Both the position numbers and the translations under genes were made by a program. The notes below the pieces were generated by a model that saw only the letters and a list, made by a program, of their open reading frames with translations, ran no database searches and was not told the origin of the DNA. DNA of 64,000 nucleotides from Phycisphaeraceae bacterium (GTDB lineage: Bacteria > Planctomycetota > Phycisphaerae > Phycisphaerales > UBA1924): NCBI GenBank assembly GCA_019636535.1, contig JAHBXK010000001.1, forward strand, positions 186,001 to 250,000, in the 5' to 3' direction. Shown piece by piece: positions 34,499 through 42,133 of the stretch (its first letter is position 1; every line of letters starts with the position of its first letter).

Positions 34499-36007
34499 TC
34501 AGCCGCCCGCGCTCCCCTCACCCCCCGGCAGCGTCATCGACCACGGGTTCAGGTATCCGTCGAGCGCGGGCTTGGTGATCGGTTTGCCCGCCAGGTCCGG
34601 CTGGCCCACGAGCGTGGCCTCGGCGAGTTGCCGCACCGTCTTGCCCTGCTTGAAGGCCTCCTTGGCGAGCGCGGCCGACTTGTCGTAGCCGATCACCGGC
34701 ACCAAACTCGTGCACATCGCCAGCGACCCCTCGATCAGTTCCTTGCACCGCGCCTCATCGGGCTTCAGGCCCGTCAGCAGGTTCTCGGTGAAGACCACGC
34801 ACGAGCGCGTGAGCAGGTGGATCGAGTCGAGCACGTTCGCCGCCATCATCGGCATCGCGACGTTGAGGTCGAGCAGCGAGCCGACGCCCCCCCACCCGCC
34901 GAGCGCCACCGCGTGGTCGTTGCCGCAGACCTGGCAGCAGGCCATGATCACCGCCTCGCAGATCACCGGGTTCACCTTCCCCGGCATGATCGATGAGCCC
35001 GGCTGCACGGCGGGCAGCACGAGTTCGCCGATGCCGCACCGCGGCCCCGAGCCGAGCCAGCGCACGTCGTTGGCGATCTTCGAGAGGCTCACCGCGACGG
35101 TGCGCAGGTGGCCCGAGACCTCGACGAAGGCGTCCTTGGCGTGCTGGGCCTCGAAGTGGTTGGGCGCTTCGCGGAAGTGCACACCCGTCTGGTGGCCCAG
35201 TTCGGCCGAGACCATCCCGCCGAACCGCTCGTGCGTGTTGATCCCCGTGCCGACGGCCGTCCCACCGATCGGCAACTCGCCGAGCGTGTGCAGCGCGCGG
35301 TGCAGCCGCTCCTCGGCGTGGTGCATCTGGCTGGCGTACCCGCCGAACTCCTGCCCCAGGCGGATCGGTGTGGCGTCCTGCAGGTGCGTCCGGCCGATCT
35401 TGACGATCGCGTCCCACGCCTTGGTGTGCGATTCGAGTTGCTCGGCGATCAGTTTCACCGCCGGGAGGAGTTTGGACTGGATGTCCACCGCCGCGGCGAC
35501 GTGCATCGCCGTGGGGAAGGTGTCGTTGCTCGACTGCCCCATGTTGACGTGGTCGTTGGGGTGAACGCCCCCGTCCTTGAGGTACGCCGCGTCCTTCGAG
35601 GAGCCGATCGGCCTGTGCCTGCGCACGCAGACGATGTTCGCGATCACCTCGTTGACGTTCATGTTGGTCGAGGTGCCGCTGCCGGTCTGGAAGACGTCGA
35701 CGGGGAAGTGCGGGGCCAGGCCGCCGAACCCCGGCAGACCGTCGCGGATCTCGTGGCACGCCTCGACGATCAGTTTCGTGCGTGCATCGTCGAGCCGGCC
35801 CAGGCGGTTGTTCACCGTGGCGCAGGCGGCCTTGAGTTGCGCGTAGGCCTTGATGATCCCCTCGGGGACCGCGCGGCCCGACATCGGGAAGTTCAGGACC
35901 GCCCGCTGCGTGCTGGCGCCGTAGAGCGCGGACGAGGGAACCTCCATCGGCCCCATCGTGTCGGTCTCGGTGCGCACGGCGGCGGGATCGGGTCGGGTGG
36001 TGCTCAT
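34499..36007 (-). CDS. fumC: fumarate hydratase, class II
   Basis: A 502-residue class II fumarase, iron-independent, in the TCA cycle. The superfamily signature is GSSIMPGKVNP, and the other active-site segments are FQTGSGTSTNMNVNEVIAN, GVHPNDHVNMGQSSND and KIGRTHLQDATPIRLGQEF, all as expected for FumC. The length is slightly above the ~465 of E. coli, mainly from an N-terminal addition. ATG 36007 was used; homology begins at TETDTMGPMEVP. It is divergent from the LolC-like gene, whose GTG start lies 64 bp away. Confidence 0.95.
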   Translation of the reverse strand: MSTTRPDPAAVRTETDTMGPMEVPSSALYGASTQRAVLNFPMSGRAVPEGIIKAYAQLKAACATVNNRLGRLDDARTKLIVEACHEIRDGLPGFGGLAPHFPVDVFQTGSGTSTNMNVNEVIANIVCVRRHRPIGSSKDAAYLKDGGVHPNDHVNMGQSSNDTFPTAMHVAAAVDIQSKLLPAVKLIAEQLESHTKAWDAIVKIGRTHLQDATPIRLGQEFGGYASQMHHAEERLHRALHTLGELPIGGTAVGTGINTHERFGGMVSAELGHQTGVHFREAPNHFEAQHAKDAFVEVSGHLRTVAVSLSKIANDVRWLGSGPRCGIGELVLPAVQPGSSIMPGKVNPVICEAVIMACCQVCGNDHAVALGGWGGVGSLLDLNVAMPMMAANVLDSIHLLTRSCVVFTENLLTGLKPDEARCKELIEGSLAMCTSLVPVIGYDKSAALAKEAFKQGKTVRQLAEATLVGQPDLAGKPITKPALDGYLNPWSMTLPGGEGSAGG

Positions 36008-36071
36008 GGCGACAGTGTATTCGCCGTGGCTCACCGTTCCGCACGAGCCCGGGCCTGCTACGCTCCGCCGC

Positions 36072-37655
36072 GTGTACCAGGCCCTGCTGACCCGACGCTA
36101 CCTCACGAGCAAGATCGTCCCGCTGGTGGGGGTCTTCGCGGTCACGCTCTGCTCGGCGATGGTGCTGATCGTCTGGTCGATCATGGGCGGGTTTCTGGTG
36201 ATGCTCCTCTCCATCGGCCGCGACATGGAAGGGGACGTCACGATCGCCTGGCCGACCGTCGGCTTTGCCCACTACGAACGGCTGATCGAGCGACTCGAGG
36301 CAGACCCCATGGTTGCGGCGGCCTGCCCGATGATCGAGACGTTCGGGATCGTGAAACTCCCCGACACCCGCCAGCCGGGTGCGCAGATCAAGGGCGTCGA
36401 CGAGCGGTTCGCGCGCGTCACGGGCTTCGAGCGGGGCGTCTGGTGGCGGCCGATCGACCGCCCCGAGCCGCGCGACAAGGCCCGGCTCGACCCGCGTCTG
36501 GCCGAGCACGGATTCCACGAACTCTTCGAGGCCAACTTCCGCGATGCGCTCCGCCTTCGCAAACGCGACAACCGCACCGGCGAACTCGTCCCCGCCGCCG
36601 TCCTGGGGATCGAACTCAGCGGCTTCTCGGTCCGCAGGCCCGAGGGGTTCTACACCCCCGCCGGGGGCATCGGCGTGCGGCAGCCGGGCGGCTCCTTCGA
36701 GTGGATCCCCGGCTTCATCCTCGGCCACAGCGTCACGATCACCGTGCTGCCGCTGACCGAGGGGACGCAGGCGCTCGGCCTGACGCAGCGGGTCTTCCCG
36801 GTGGCCAACGAGTTCCGCACGGGCCTGTTCGAGGCCGACAAGAGCACCGTGCTCCTGGAACTCTCGGAACTGCAGCGCATGCTCAAGATGGACGCGTGGG
36901 AGCGCACGCGCCCGGTCGAGATCGATGCGGCGAAGAGCCCGTACGACGTGGGCGTGGACGACGACGGCCGCGAGTCGGCCGGGCCGCGCACCGAGACCGT
37001 CGGGGTGGAACCCGCCCGCGTGACGCACGTGCTGGTCAAATCAGCGCCGGGGTTCGGCCCCGAACAACTCCGCGAGCGGTGCGTCGAGATCTACCGCGCC
37101 TTCGCCGCCGAGTTCCCGGGCGAGGTTCCCGACCCCTCGGCGATGGCCGACTCGCGCACCATCACCACCTTCGAGATGCAGCGCGGCACCTTCATCAACG
37201 CCGTCAAGCAGGAGACCGCGCTGGTCCTGTTCCTGCTCATCGTGATCTCCTTCGTCGCCGCGTGCCTGATCCTCTCGATCTTCTGGGCGATGGTGAGCGA
37301 GAAGACACGCGACATCGGCACGCTGCGGGCCGTCGGGGCGAGCCGCCTGGGCATCGCCTGGCTCTGGCTGCGCTACGGCGCTGCGATCGGGCTGGTGGGC
37401 GGTCTGCTCGGCCTGGGCGCGGCGACGCTGATCGTCTGGAACATCAACCCCATCCACGAGTGGATGGGCCGCGCGCTCCGCATCACCATCTGGGACCCCA
37501 AGGTCTACTACTTCCCCACCATTCCGAACAAGGTGCAGCCGTGGCAGGCGGGGGTCGTCTTCTCCGGGGCCTTGCTCTTCTCCCTGTTCGGCGCCCTCAT
37601 CCCCGCCGTGCGCGCAGCGCGGATGGACCCCGTGAAAGCGCTCCGGTTCGAGTAG
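36072..37655 (+). CDS. LolC/FtsX-type ABC transporter permease
   Basis: A 527-residue permease of the lipoprotein-exporter/MacB-FtsX type. An N-terminal helix (VPLVGVFAVTLCSAMVLIVWSIMGGF) is followed by a large periplasmic domain (to about residue 385). Three C-terminal helices follow, the first (LVLFLLIVISFVAACLILSIFWAM) leading into SEKTRDIGTLRAVGAS, the family's coupling segment. The end, AARMDPVKALRFE, is also typical. The start is taken at GTG 36072 (VYQALLTRRYL), matching planctomycete relatives; an ATG at 36006 would overlap the fumC start. It pairs with the ATPase gene 24 bp downstream and probably extracts lipoproteins from, or acts on, the inner membrane. Confidence 0.85.
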   Translation: MYQALLTRRYLTSKIVPLVGVFAVTLCSAMVLIVWSIMGGFLVMLLSIGRDMEGDVTIAWPTVGFAHYERLIERLEADPMVAAACPMIETFGIVKLPDTRQPGAQIKGVDERFARVTGFERGVWWRPIDRPEPRDKARLDPRLAEHGFHELFEANFRDALRLRKRDNRTGELVPAAVLGIELSGFSVRRPEGFYTPAGGIGVRQPGGSFEWIPGFILGHSVTITVLPLTEGTQALGLTQRVFPVANEFRTGLFEADKSTVLLELSELQRMLKMDAWERTRPVEIDAAKSPYDVGVDDDGRESAGPRTETVGVEPARVTHVLVKSAPGFGPEQLRERCVEIYRAFAAEFPGEVPDPSAMADSRTITTFEMQRGTFINAVKQETALVLFLLIVISFVAACLILSIFWAMVSEKTRDIGTLRAVGASRLGIAWLWLRYGAAIGLVGGLLGLGAATLIVWNINPIHEWMGRALRITIWDPKVYYFPTIPNKVQPWQAGVVFSGALLFSLFGALIPAVRAARMDPVKALRFE

Positions 37656-37679
37656 ATCGGGTTCTTGACCAGTTCGACC

Positions 37680-38414
37680 ATGTCCCTCTCCGCCGCCCAT
37701 CTCCGCAAGACCTACCACCTCGGCCGCGTGGCCGTCCCCGTCCTCAAGGGCGTCTCCATCGACGTGCGCGCGGGGGAGTGGTTGGCGATCCTCGGCAAGA
37801 GCGGCTCGGGCAAGAGCACGCTCCTGCACCTGCTCGGCGGTCTCGACCGCCCGGATACGGCTTCCAACAACGGTGCGCCCGCTTCGAACGGGGGCACGCA
37901 GGCCCCTTCCATCCGCTTCGGCGATGAGGACCTGATGCGCATGGGCCCGCGCAGGCTCGACCGCTACCGCAACCAGTCGGTCGGGTTCGTCTTCCAGTTC
38001 TACCACCTGCTCCCCGAACTCAACGTCACCGAGAACGTCCTGATCGCGGCGATGGTCCGCCACGGCCGGTTCGGCTACCGCCGCCGTCGCGCTGAGCTGA
38101 CCGAGCAGGCCAAGACGTTGCTCAACAACTTCGGTCTGTCCCACCGCCTCAGGCACCGCCCGGCGGAACTCTCGGGGGGTGAGCGTCAGCGCGTGGCGAT
38201 CGCGCGAGCCCTCATCAACGACCCGCCGCTCCTGCTCGCCGATGAACCGACCGGCAACCTCGACCGGGCCACGGGGCAGCAGATCCTCGACGAACTCACG
38301 GCCCACCGCCGGGCCACGGGCCGCACGATCGTCATGGTGACGCACGATGAAGAAATCGCGGCCCGCGCGGACCGCGTGGTTCGTTTGGTCGACGGGCTCG
38401 TTGCGACCGCGTGA
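37680..38414 (+). CDS. LolD-type ABC transporter ATPase
   Basis: A 244-residue ATPase partnering the LolC-like permease. Walker A is GKSGSGKST, the Q-loop region is VGFVFQFYHLLPELNVTENV (a hallmark of LolD/MacB/FtsE-type ATPases), the signature is LSGGERQRVAIARAL, and Walker B is LLLADEPTGNLD. A short Asn/Ser/Gly-rich insert (TASNNGAPASNGG) sits after LLGGLDRP. ATG 37680 was chosen over the TTG at 37665 because homology starts there. Confidence 0.9.
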   Translation: MSLSAAHLRKTYHLGRVAVPVLKGVSIDVRAGEWLAILGKSGSGKSTLLHLLGGLDRPDTASNNGAPASNGGTQAPSIRFGDEDLMRMGPRRLDRYRNQSVGFVFQFYHLLPELNVTENVLIAAMVRHGRFGYRRRRAELTEQAKTLLNNFGLSHRLRHRPAELSGGERQRVAIARALINDPPLLLADEPTGNLDRATGQQILDELTAHRRATGRTIVMVTHDEEIAARADRVVRLVDGLVATA

Positions 38415-38453
38415 GCGGCCCTCAAAGGGCGGTGTGCCTGTCGATCCGCCGAC

Positions 38454-39821
38454 TCACCCCGAGTGCACAGGGAGCGTGCTCTCCACCGGCCGGTCTTCGC
38501 GTGCGAAGGCCGAGACGGGAGAGGTCCGCACGGTCTCACCCTCGAGCGGGCTGAAGCGCGAGCCGGCCAGACGCACCTTGCGGTTGTTGGCCCCACCACG
38601 GCGGGGCAGGATCGGCAACAGGCCGAGCGCGAAGACGGTGATCCCGGCGTTCGCCAGCAGCATCGCCCCGGTTGAGCGGTACCCAAGGTGGATCATCACC
38701 GCCGTCACCACGACGATCACGATCGCCAGCGGGATCACCGTGTTCCAGGCGCTCTGCATCACCTGGTCGAAGCGCAGGCGGGGGATCGTCCACCGCACGA
38801 GGATCACCAGGAAGATGATCGCCAGCGTCTTGAAGATGAAGACGTGGAACTTGGCGAGCATCGCGGGGATCGACGTGTTCTCGGGTGAGAGCAGGTGCCC
38901 CTCGCCCGCGCCGATCAGCCCCAGCGGCAGGTGGTACCCACCCAGGAACAGCAGCGTGAAGATCGCCGACCCGGCCGCGACGTGGGCGTACTCGCTGAGC
39001 GGGAAGAGGCCGAACCGCATCGAGGAGTACTCGGTGTGGAACCCGGCGACGAGTTCCTGCTCGCACTCGGCGTTGTCGAAGGGCGTGCGGTTGGCCTCGG
39101 CCAGGAAGCAGATGAAGACGATGATCGCCGCGAGCGGCTGCGAGAGGATCAGCCACGCCTCCGACGACTGGTGGCGGATCATCTCCTCGGGCATGAGCGA
39201 CCCGACCATGAGCAGCGCGGTGAGCAGCGACAGGCCGAGCGGGATCTCGTACGAGATCATCTGGGCGCTGGCGCGGAGCGAGCCGAGGAATGCGTACTTG
39301 TTGTTGCTCGCCCACCCGGCCAGCACGATCCCGTAGACCCCCAGCGACGCGACGGCGAGGATGTAGATGATCCCGACGTTGACGTTGGCCCCGGCGATCA
39401 GGACGTCCCCACCGGGGATGGTCCAGCCGATCAGGGGGAGCGTGATCGTCTCGGGGAGGCTCAGCACACCCCCCCAGGGGATGACGGCGAAGCCGATCAG
39501 CGCGGGGATGACCACGACCATCGGCGCGAGGTTGAACAGGGCCCTGTCGGCGCCCTTGGGGCTGTACTCCTCCTTCAGGAGCATCTTCAGGCCGTCGGCG
39601 AGGAACTGCCCGAGGCCCCACATCCCCTTGAGGAAACTCAGCCACGGCTGGCCGAAGTCGAACCCGACTCGGTTGGGGCCGATGCGGTCCTGGATGTAGG
39701 CGGAGATCTTGCGCTCGAAGTAGATCGACATCCCCGCAGCCCCGAGGAGCATGTGGACGACGATCAGGATGACGACGACGCTGGCGATGAACTGGGCGGT
39801 GAGGAAACTGGGCGCATCCAT
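38454..39821 (-). CDS. nuoH: NADH-quinone oxidoreductase subunit H
   Basis: A 455-residue NuoH, the membrane subunit at the quinone-entry site of complex I. Clear signatures are YFERKISAYIQDRIGPNRVG, GLGQFLADGLKMLLKE, and FLAEANRTPFDNAECEQELV with GFHTEYSSM, the conserved acidic loop. About eight hydrophobic helices can be counted. The C-terminal ~45 residues (GANNRKVRLAGSR onward) extend past the usual end. ATG 39821 is the first residue with homology; the frame remains open far upstream through the 21-bp minisatellite, which I do not think is translated. No other nuo gene is within the window. Confidence 0.93.
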   Translation of the reverse strand: MDAPSFLTAQFIASVVVILIVVHMLLGAAGMSIYFERKISAYIQDRIGPNRVGFDFGQPWLSFLKGMWGLGQFLADGLKMLLKEEYSPKGADRALFNLAPMVVVIPALIGFAVIPWGGVLSLPETITLPLIGWTIPGGDVLIAGANVNVGIIYILAVASLGVYGIVLAGWASNNKYAFLGSLRASAQMISYEIPLGLSLLTALLMVGSLMPEEMIRHQSSEAWLILSQPLAAIIVFICFLAEANRTPFDNAECEQELVAGFHTEYSSMRFGLFPLSEYAHVAAGSAIFTLLFLGGYHLPLGLIGAGEGHLLSPENTSIPAMLAKFHVFIFKTLAIIFLVILVRWTIPRLRFDQVMQSAWNTVIPLAIVIVVVTAVMIHLGYRSTGAMLLANAGITVFALGLLPILPRRGGANNRKVRLAGSRFSPLEGETVRTSPVSAFAREDRPVESTLPVHSG

Positions 39822-40030
39822 ACGGCCCGCATGGTAGCGGGCGGTGGGCGGGCGGTGGGGGGCGAAGGGCGAAGGGCGGGGGGCGGGGGGCGGGGGGGGC
39901 GATGCGCACAGACGGTGCAGGTGCGAGGTTGGCGCTGCGCAACCGTCAAGCGCTTCACGATCGGAACTTCGGTGAGCCCCGTTGCGGGGAGGAATCCCAA
40001 CCTCACGAGAGTCTTTCAGGTGCTGAGATG

Positions 40031-40261
40031 TCTCCTCGGCACCATGAAATCTCTCCTCGGCACCATCAAGTCTCTCCTCAGCACCATGAAATCTCTCCTC
40101 GGCACCATCAAGTCTCATCTCGGCACCACGAAGTCTCTCCTCGGCACCATCAAGTCTCATCTCGGCACCACGAAGTCTCTCCTCGGCACCATCAAGTCTC
40201 GTCTCAGCACCACGAGATCTCCCCTCGGCACCATCGAATGCCTCCTCGGCACCTTGAAACT
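40031..40261. repeat. 21-bp minisatellite B, eleven tandem copies
   Basis: Eleven head-to-tail 21-bp units of the pattern TCTCCTCGGCACCATnAAnTC. Units 4-8 alternate between CACCATCAAG and CACCACGAAG forms, giving a 42-bp higher-order period. Read on the minus strand it gives GAEERLD-like heptads in frame with nuoH; on the plus strand it gives LLGTIKS heptads. No spacers. Confidence 0.95.
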
Positions 40262-40393
40262 CGTCCCCCAGACGCCGACAGCCCCCCCTCCCCCCCACCA
40301 CCCCACCACCGGCCAAGGCGGTACACGGAGTTCCCAGAGGACACACAGGGGGCACGGAGGGGGGGAGGGGGGACGGGGGGACGGGGGGGCCGT

Positions 40394-40480
40394 TTGAACG
40401 CGAAGACGGGGAAAGGGGCTTGAACGCGAAGACGGGGAGAGGGGTTTGAACGCGAAGACGCGAAGTTCGCGAAGAAAGAC
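40394..40480 (+). repeat. TTGAACGCGAAGACG repeat cluster, left of the FRG module
   Basis: Three copies of TTGAACGCGAAGACG start at 40394, 40420 and 40446, exactly 26 bp apart. The last continues through CGAAGTTCGCGAAGAAAGAC. Bases 40442-40480 match 41975-42013 in inverted orientation at 37 of 39 positions. Confidence 0.9.
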
Positions 40481-40494
40481 GGAGAAGCGGATGG

Positions 40495-40598
40495 CCACTG
40501 ACCCGCGAAGCGCGGGTCAGTGGCACATGAAGCAGGGAACGGCGGTCAATGCCACGCCCCCACGTAAAGCAGGGAACGGCGGTCAATGCCACGCCCCC
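40495..40598 (-). repeat. REP-like palindromic element, copy 2 with partial duplicate
   Basis: A perfect 13-bp hairpin, CCACTGACCCGCG-AAG-CGCGGGTCAGTGG (40495-40523), then CACATGAAGCAGGGAACGG and GGTCAATGCCACGCCCCC to 40561. The non-hairpin part is repeated at 40562-40598. The whole is the inverted counterpart of 32732-32796. Confidence 0.88.
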
Positions 40599-40734
40599 GA
40601 TGGCACGCCGCCTCCGCCCCCAACATCAACCCTTACCATTCCTCCGTCCCGCTGCGGGGGTGCGGCCCGCGATGGTCGTCCGTTGCGGGTCGAGGTTGAA
40701 CGCTTATACCCTCGTTGTCGTGGCGAAAGACCAG

Positions 40735-41478
40735 ATGGAACCAGTGTCCACTCCGGCGCAGCCCCCGAGGTCGCACTTCGTGTCGACATGGGAGAAGTTC
40801 AAGCAAGCCCTTTCGGGCTTTCTCGCCGAGGACATTTGGGGTAGGCGAACGAGGCTGTTTCGGGGACAGCCGAACGCGAGTTGGCATCTCACGCCGACGC
40901 TTGACCGCCTCAAAGCATTCCCCGACGAGCATGCCAGGGATGGCTTCCTTCAGCAGCTGGTCAATGAATTTGCGCTCGAGAGCCAAGGCGCAGTCGACAG
41001 CCCGCCACGGATCGGCAACATCGAGGCTTGGGAGATGATCGGGCGGCACCATGGGCTGCCCACGAGGCTCTTGGACTGGACCACTTCTCCCTATATAGCC
41101 GCGTTCTTCGCGTTCTGCGAACTGAACGAACTGCCTCTGGATCAACGAGGAGAGAATGTATCCGTCTGGGTGCTGAAGCGACAGCATTTTCGTCCGGAGA
41201 CCGATAGCTCCATCGAGATCACCGAACCCGGCGAGAGGCTAACTCTCAGGGCACGCGTTCAACGGTCCGTGTTCACGCGGCTGCTCTCGAACGACAAGCA
41301 CCTGGACAAGGCGATTCCTCACGCTCTTCTAAGATTAGATATTCCCGTGTCAGAAGTGAAGCGGGCGTTGCAAGACCTCGACGAGATGAATATCAATCAC
41401 GCATCGATGTTCCCCGGGCCTGACGGCGCGGCAAGGACAGTGCGGGAGAGACTGATTGAACGGAAGGGGCAGTCGTGA
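40735..41478 (+). CDS. FRG-domain protein
   Basis: A 247-residue FRG-domain protein. The defining motif is LFRGQPNASWHLTPTL at 41-56, followed by the family's second block GRHHGLPTRLLDWTTSPYIAAFFA at 103-126. The C-terminal part ends with NHASMFPGPDGAA, also common in the family. FRG proteins are often found with phage defence and toxin genes; their activity is not established to my knowledge. ATG 40735 is used, with GTG 40720 an alternative. GC is lower than in flanking genes. Its stop overlaps the start of the next gene (GTGA), and the pair is enclosed by inverted repeats. Confidence 0.85.
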   Translation: MEPVSTPAQPPRSHFVSTWEKFKQALSGFLAEDIWGRRTRLFRGQPNASWHLTPTLDRLKAFPDEHARDGFLQQLVNEFALESQGAVDSPPRIGNIEAWEMIGRHHGLPTRLLDWTTSPYIAAFFAFCELNELPLDQRGENVSVWVLKRQHFRPETDSSIEITEPGERLTLRARVQRSVFTRLLSNDKHLDKAIPHALLRLDIPVSEVKRALQDLDEMNINHASMFPGPDGAARTVRERLIERKGQS

Positions 41479-41906
41479 CTGAACCCTTCGTCAAGTCGAC
41501 ACCGCTCTCCGGAGAGGACCAGGCGCTCGTCACAGCATATGTGCGTTGTGGTCGTACGCTCGACGATCTGCCGTACACAAACGAACTTGACGGCATTCTG
41601 ACGGCGATTGGAAAGGAGCCGTCCGATGACTCTCGGCGAGAAGTGCTTGGGCGACTCATGACGATTCGAAAGTCCGGAAGACTGCCGAGGTCCGGCGCAC
41701 GCTCCACGCTCATTGGGACGATCTCGCCTGAGGATGAACGAACGCTGAGTTCCTTGATTATCAACAAGACCGGATCTCTTGGTCGTCGCGACTCGTTGCC
41801 GTACACGGAGGCTTTCAAATCGATTCTGCAAGAGTTCCAGCGAAGCACGGGAACGCAACTCGCCCCGCACCAGCTTTGGAGACTCATGGCGCGAGTGGCG
41901 AAATAG
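41475..41906 (+). CDS. small protein with two copies of an unknown domain, FRG partner
   Basis: A 143-residue protein that starts at GTG 41475 on the stop of the FRG gene (GTGA overlap), so it is translationally coupled to it. It consists of two tandem copies of a ~60-residue helical unit: SGED at 12-15, LPYT at 32-35 and RLM at 60-62 in the first; SPED at 84-87, LPYT at 108-111 and RLM at 136-138 in the second. No signal peptide or membrane segment. I do not recognise the domain. The coupling suggests an antitoxin, inhibitor or effector partner of the FRG protein. Confidence 0.78.
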   Translation: MTEPFVKSTPLSGEDQALVTAYVRCGRTLDDLPYTNELDGILTAIGKEPSDDSRREVLGRLMTIRKSGRLPRSGARSTLIGTISPEDERTLSSLIINKTGSLGRRDSLPYTEAFKSILQEFQRSTGTQLAPHQLWRLMARVAK

Positions 41907-41974
41907 CCTTTGGCCTTCTGCGTTATGCCAAAGCCCGCCCAAGGCGCGCGCCCTCGCTGACGCTCGGGCTGCTT

Positions 41975-42060
41975 GTCTTGCTTCGCGATCTTCGCGTCTT
42001 CGCGTTCAAACCCTTTCGCGATCTTCGCGTTCAAACCCCTTCGAGTTCTTCGCGTTGAAG
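41975..42060 (-). repeat. TTGAACGCGAAGACG repeat cluster, right of the FRG module
   Basis: On the minus strand this holds three TTGAACGCGAAG or TTCAACGCGAAG units. Bases 41975-42013, reversed, match 40442-40480 at 37 of 39 positions. Related CTCTGAG/GAACTC units continue toward the sucC stop. Confidence 0.88.
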
Positions 42061-42133
42061 CGCTGCCGCTGCTTCTCTCCCCCTCTGAGCGCCTCTGAGG
42101 AACTCGGAGTCCTCTGAGTTCCTTCTTCAACGA

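Larger units (their letters stand above)
39822..40734. other. repeat-rich intergenic stretch without genes
   Basis: About 910 bp between nuoH and the FRG-domain gene. In order it holds G-runs, an 11-copy 21-bp minisatellite, C-/G-rich runs, three 26-bp-spaced TTGAACGCGAAGACG units, and a REP-like palindromic element with a partial duplicate. The promoter of the FRG gene should be at its right end (about 40600-40730). I see no gene. Confidence 0.7.

Noticed and set aside
35108-37927. Very long plus-strand open frame across the fumC and LolC-like genes
   Set aside because: It is Arg/Gly-rich and lies antisense to fumC and out of frame with the LolC-like permease, both of which have clear motifs; an effect of high GC.
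38454-40592. A 712-residue version of NuoH starting far upstream
   Set aside because: The extension runs through the minisatellite and C/G-rich repeats, is low-complexity, and homology begins exactly at ATG 39821.
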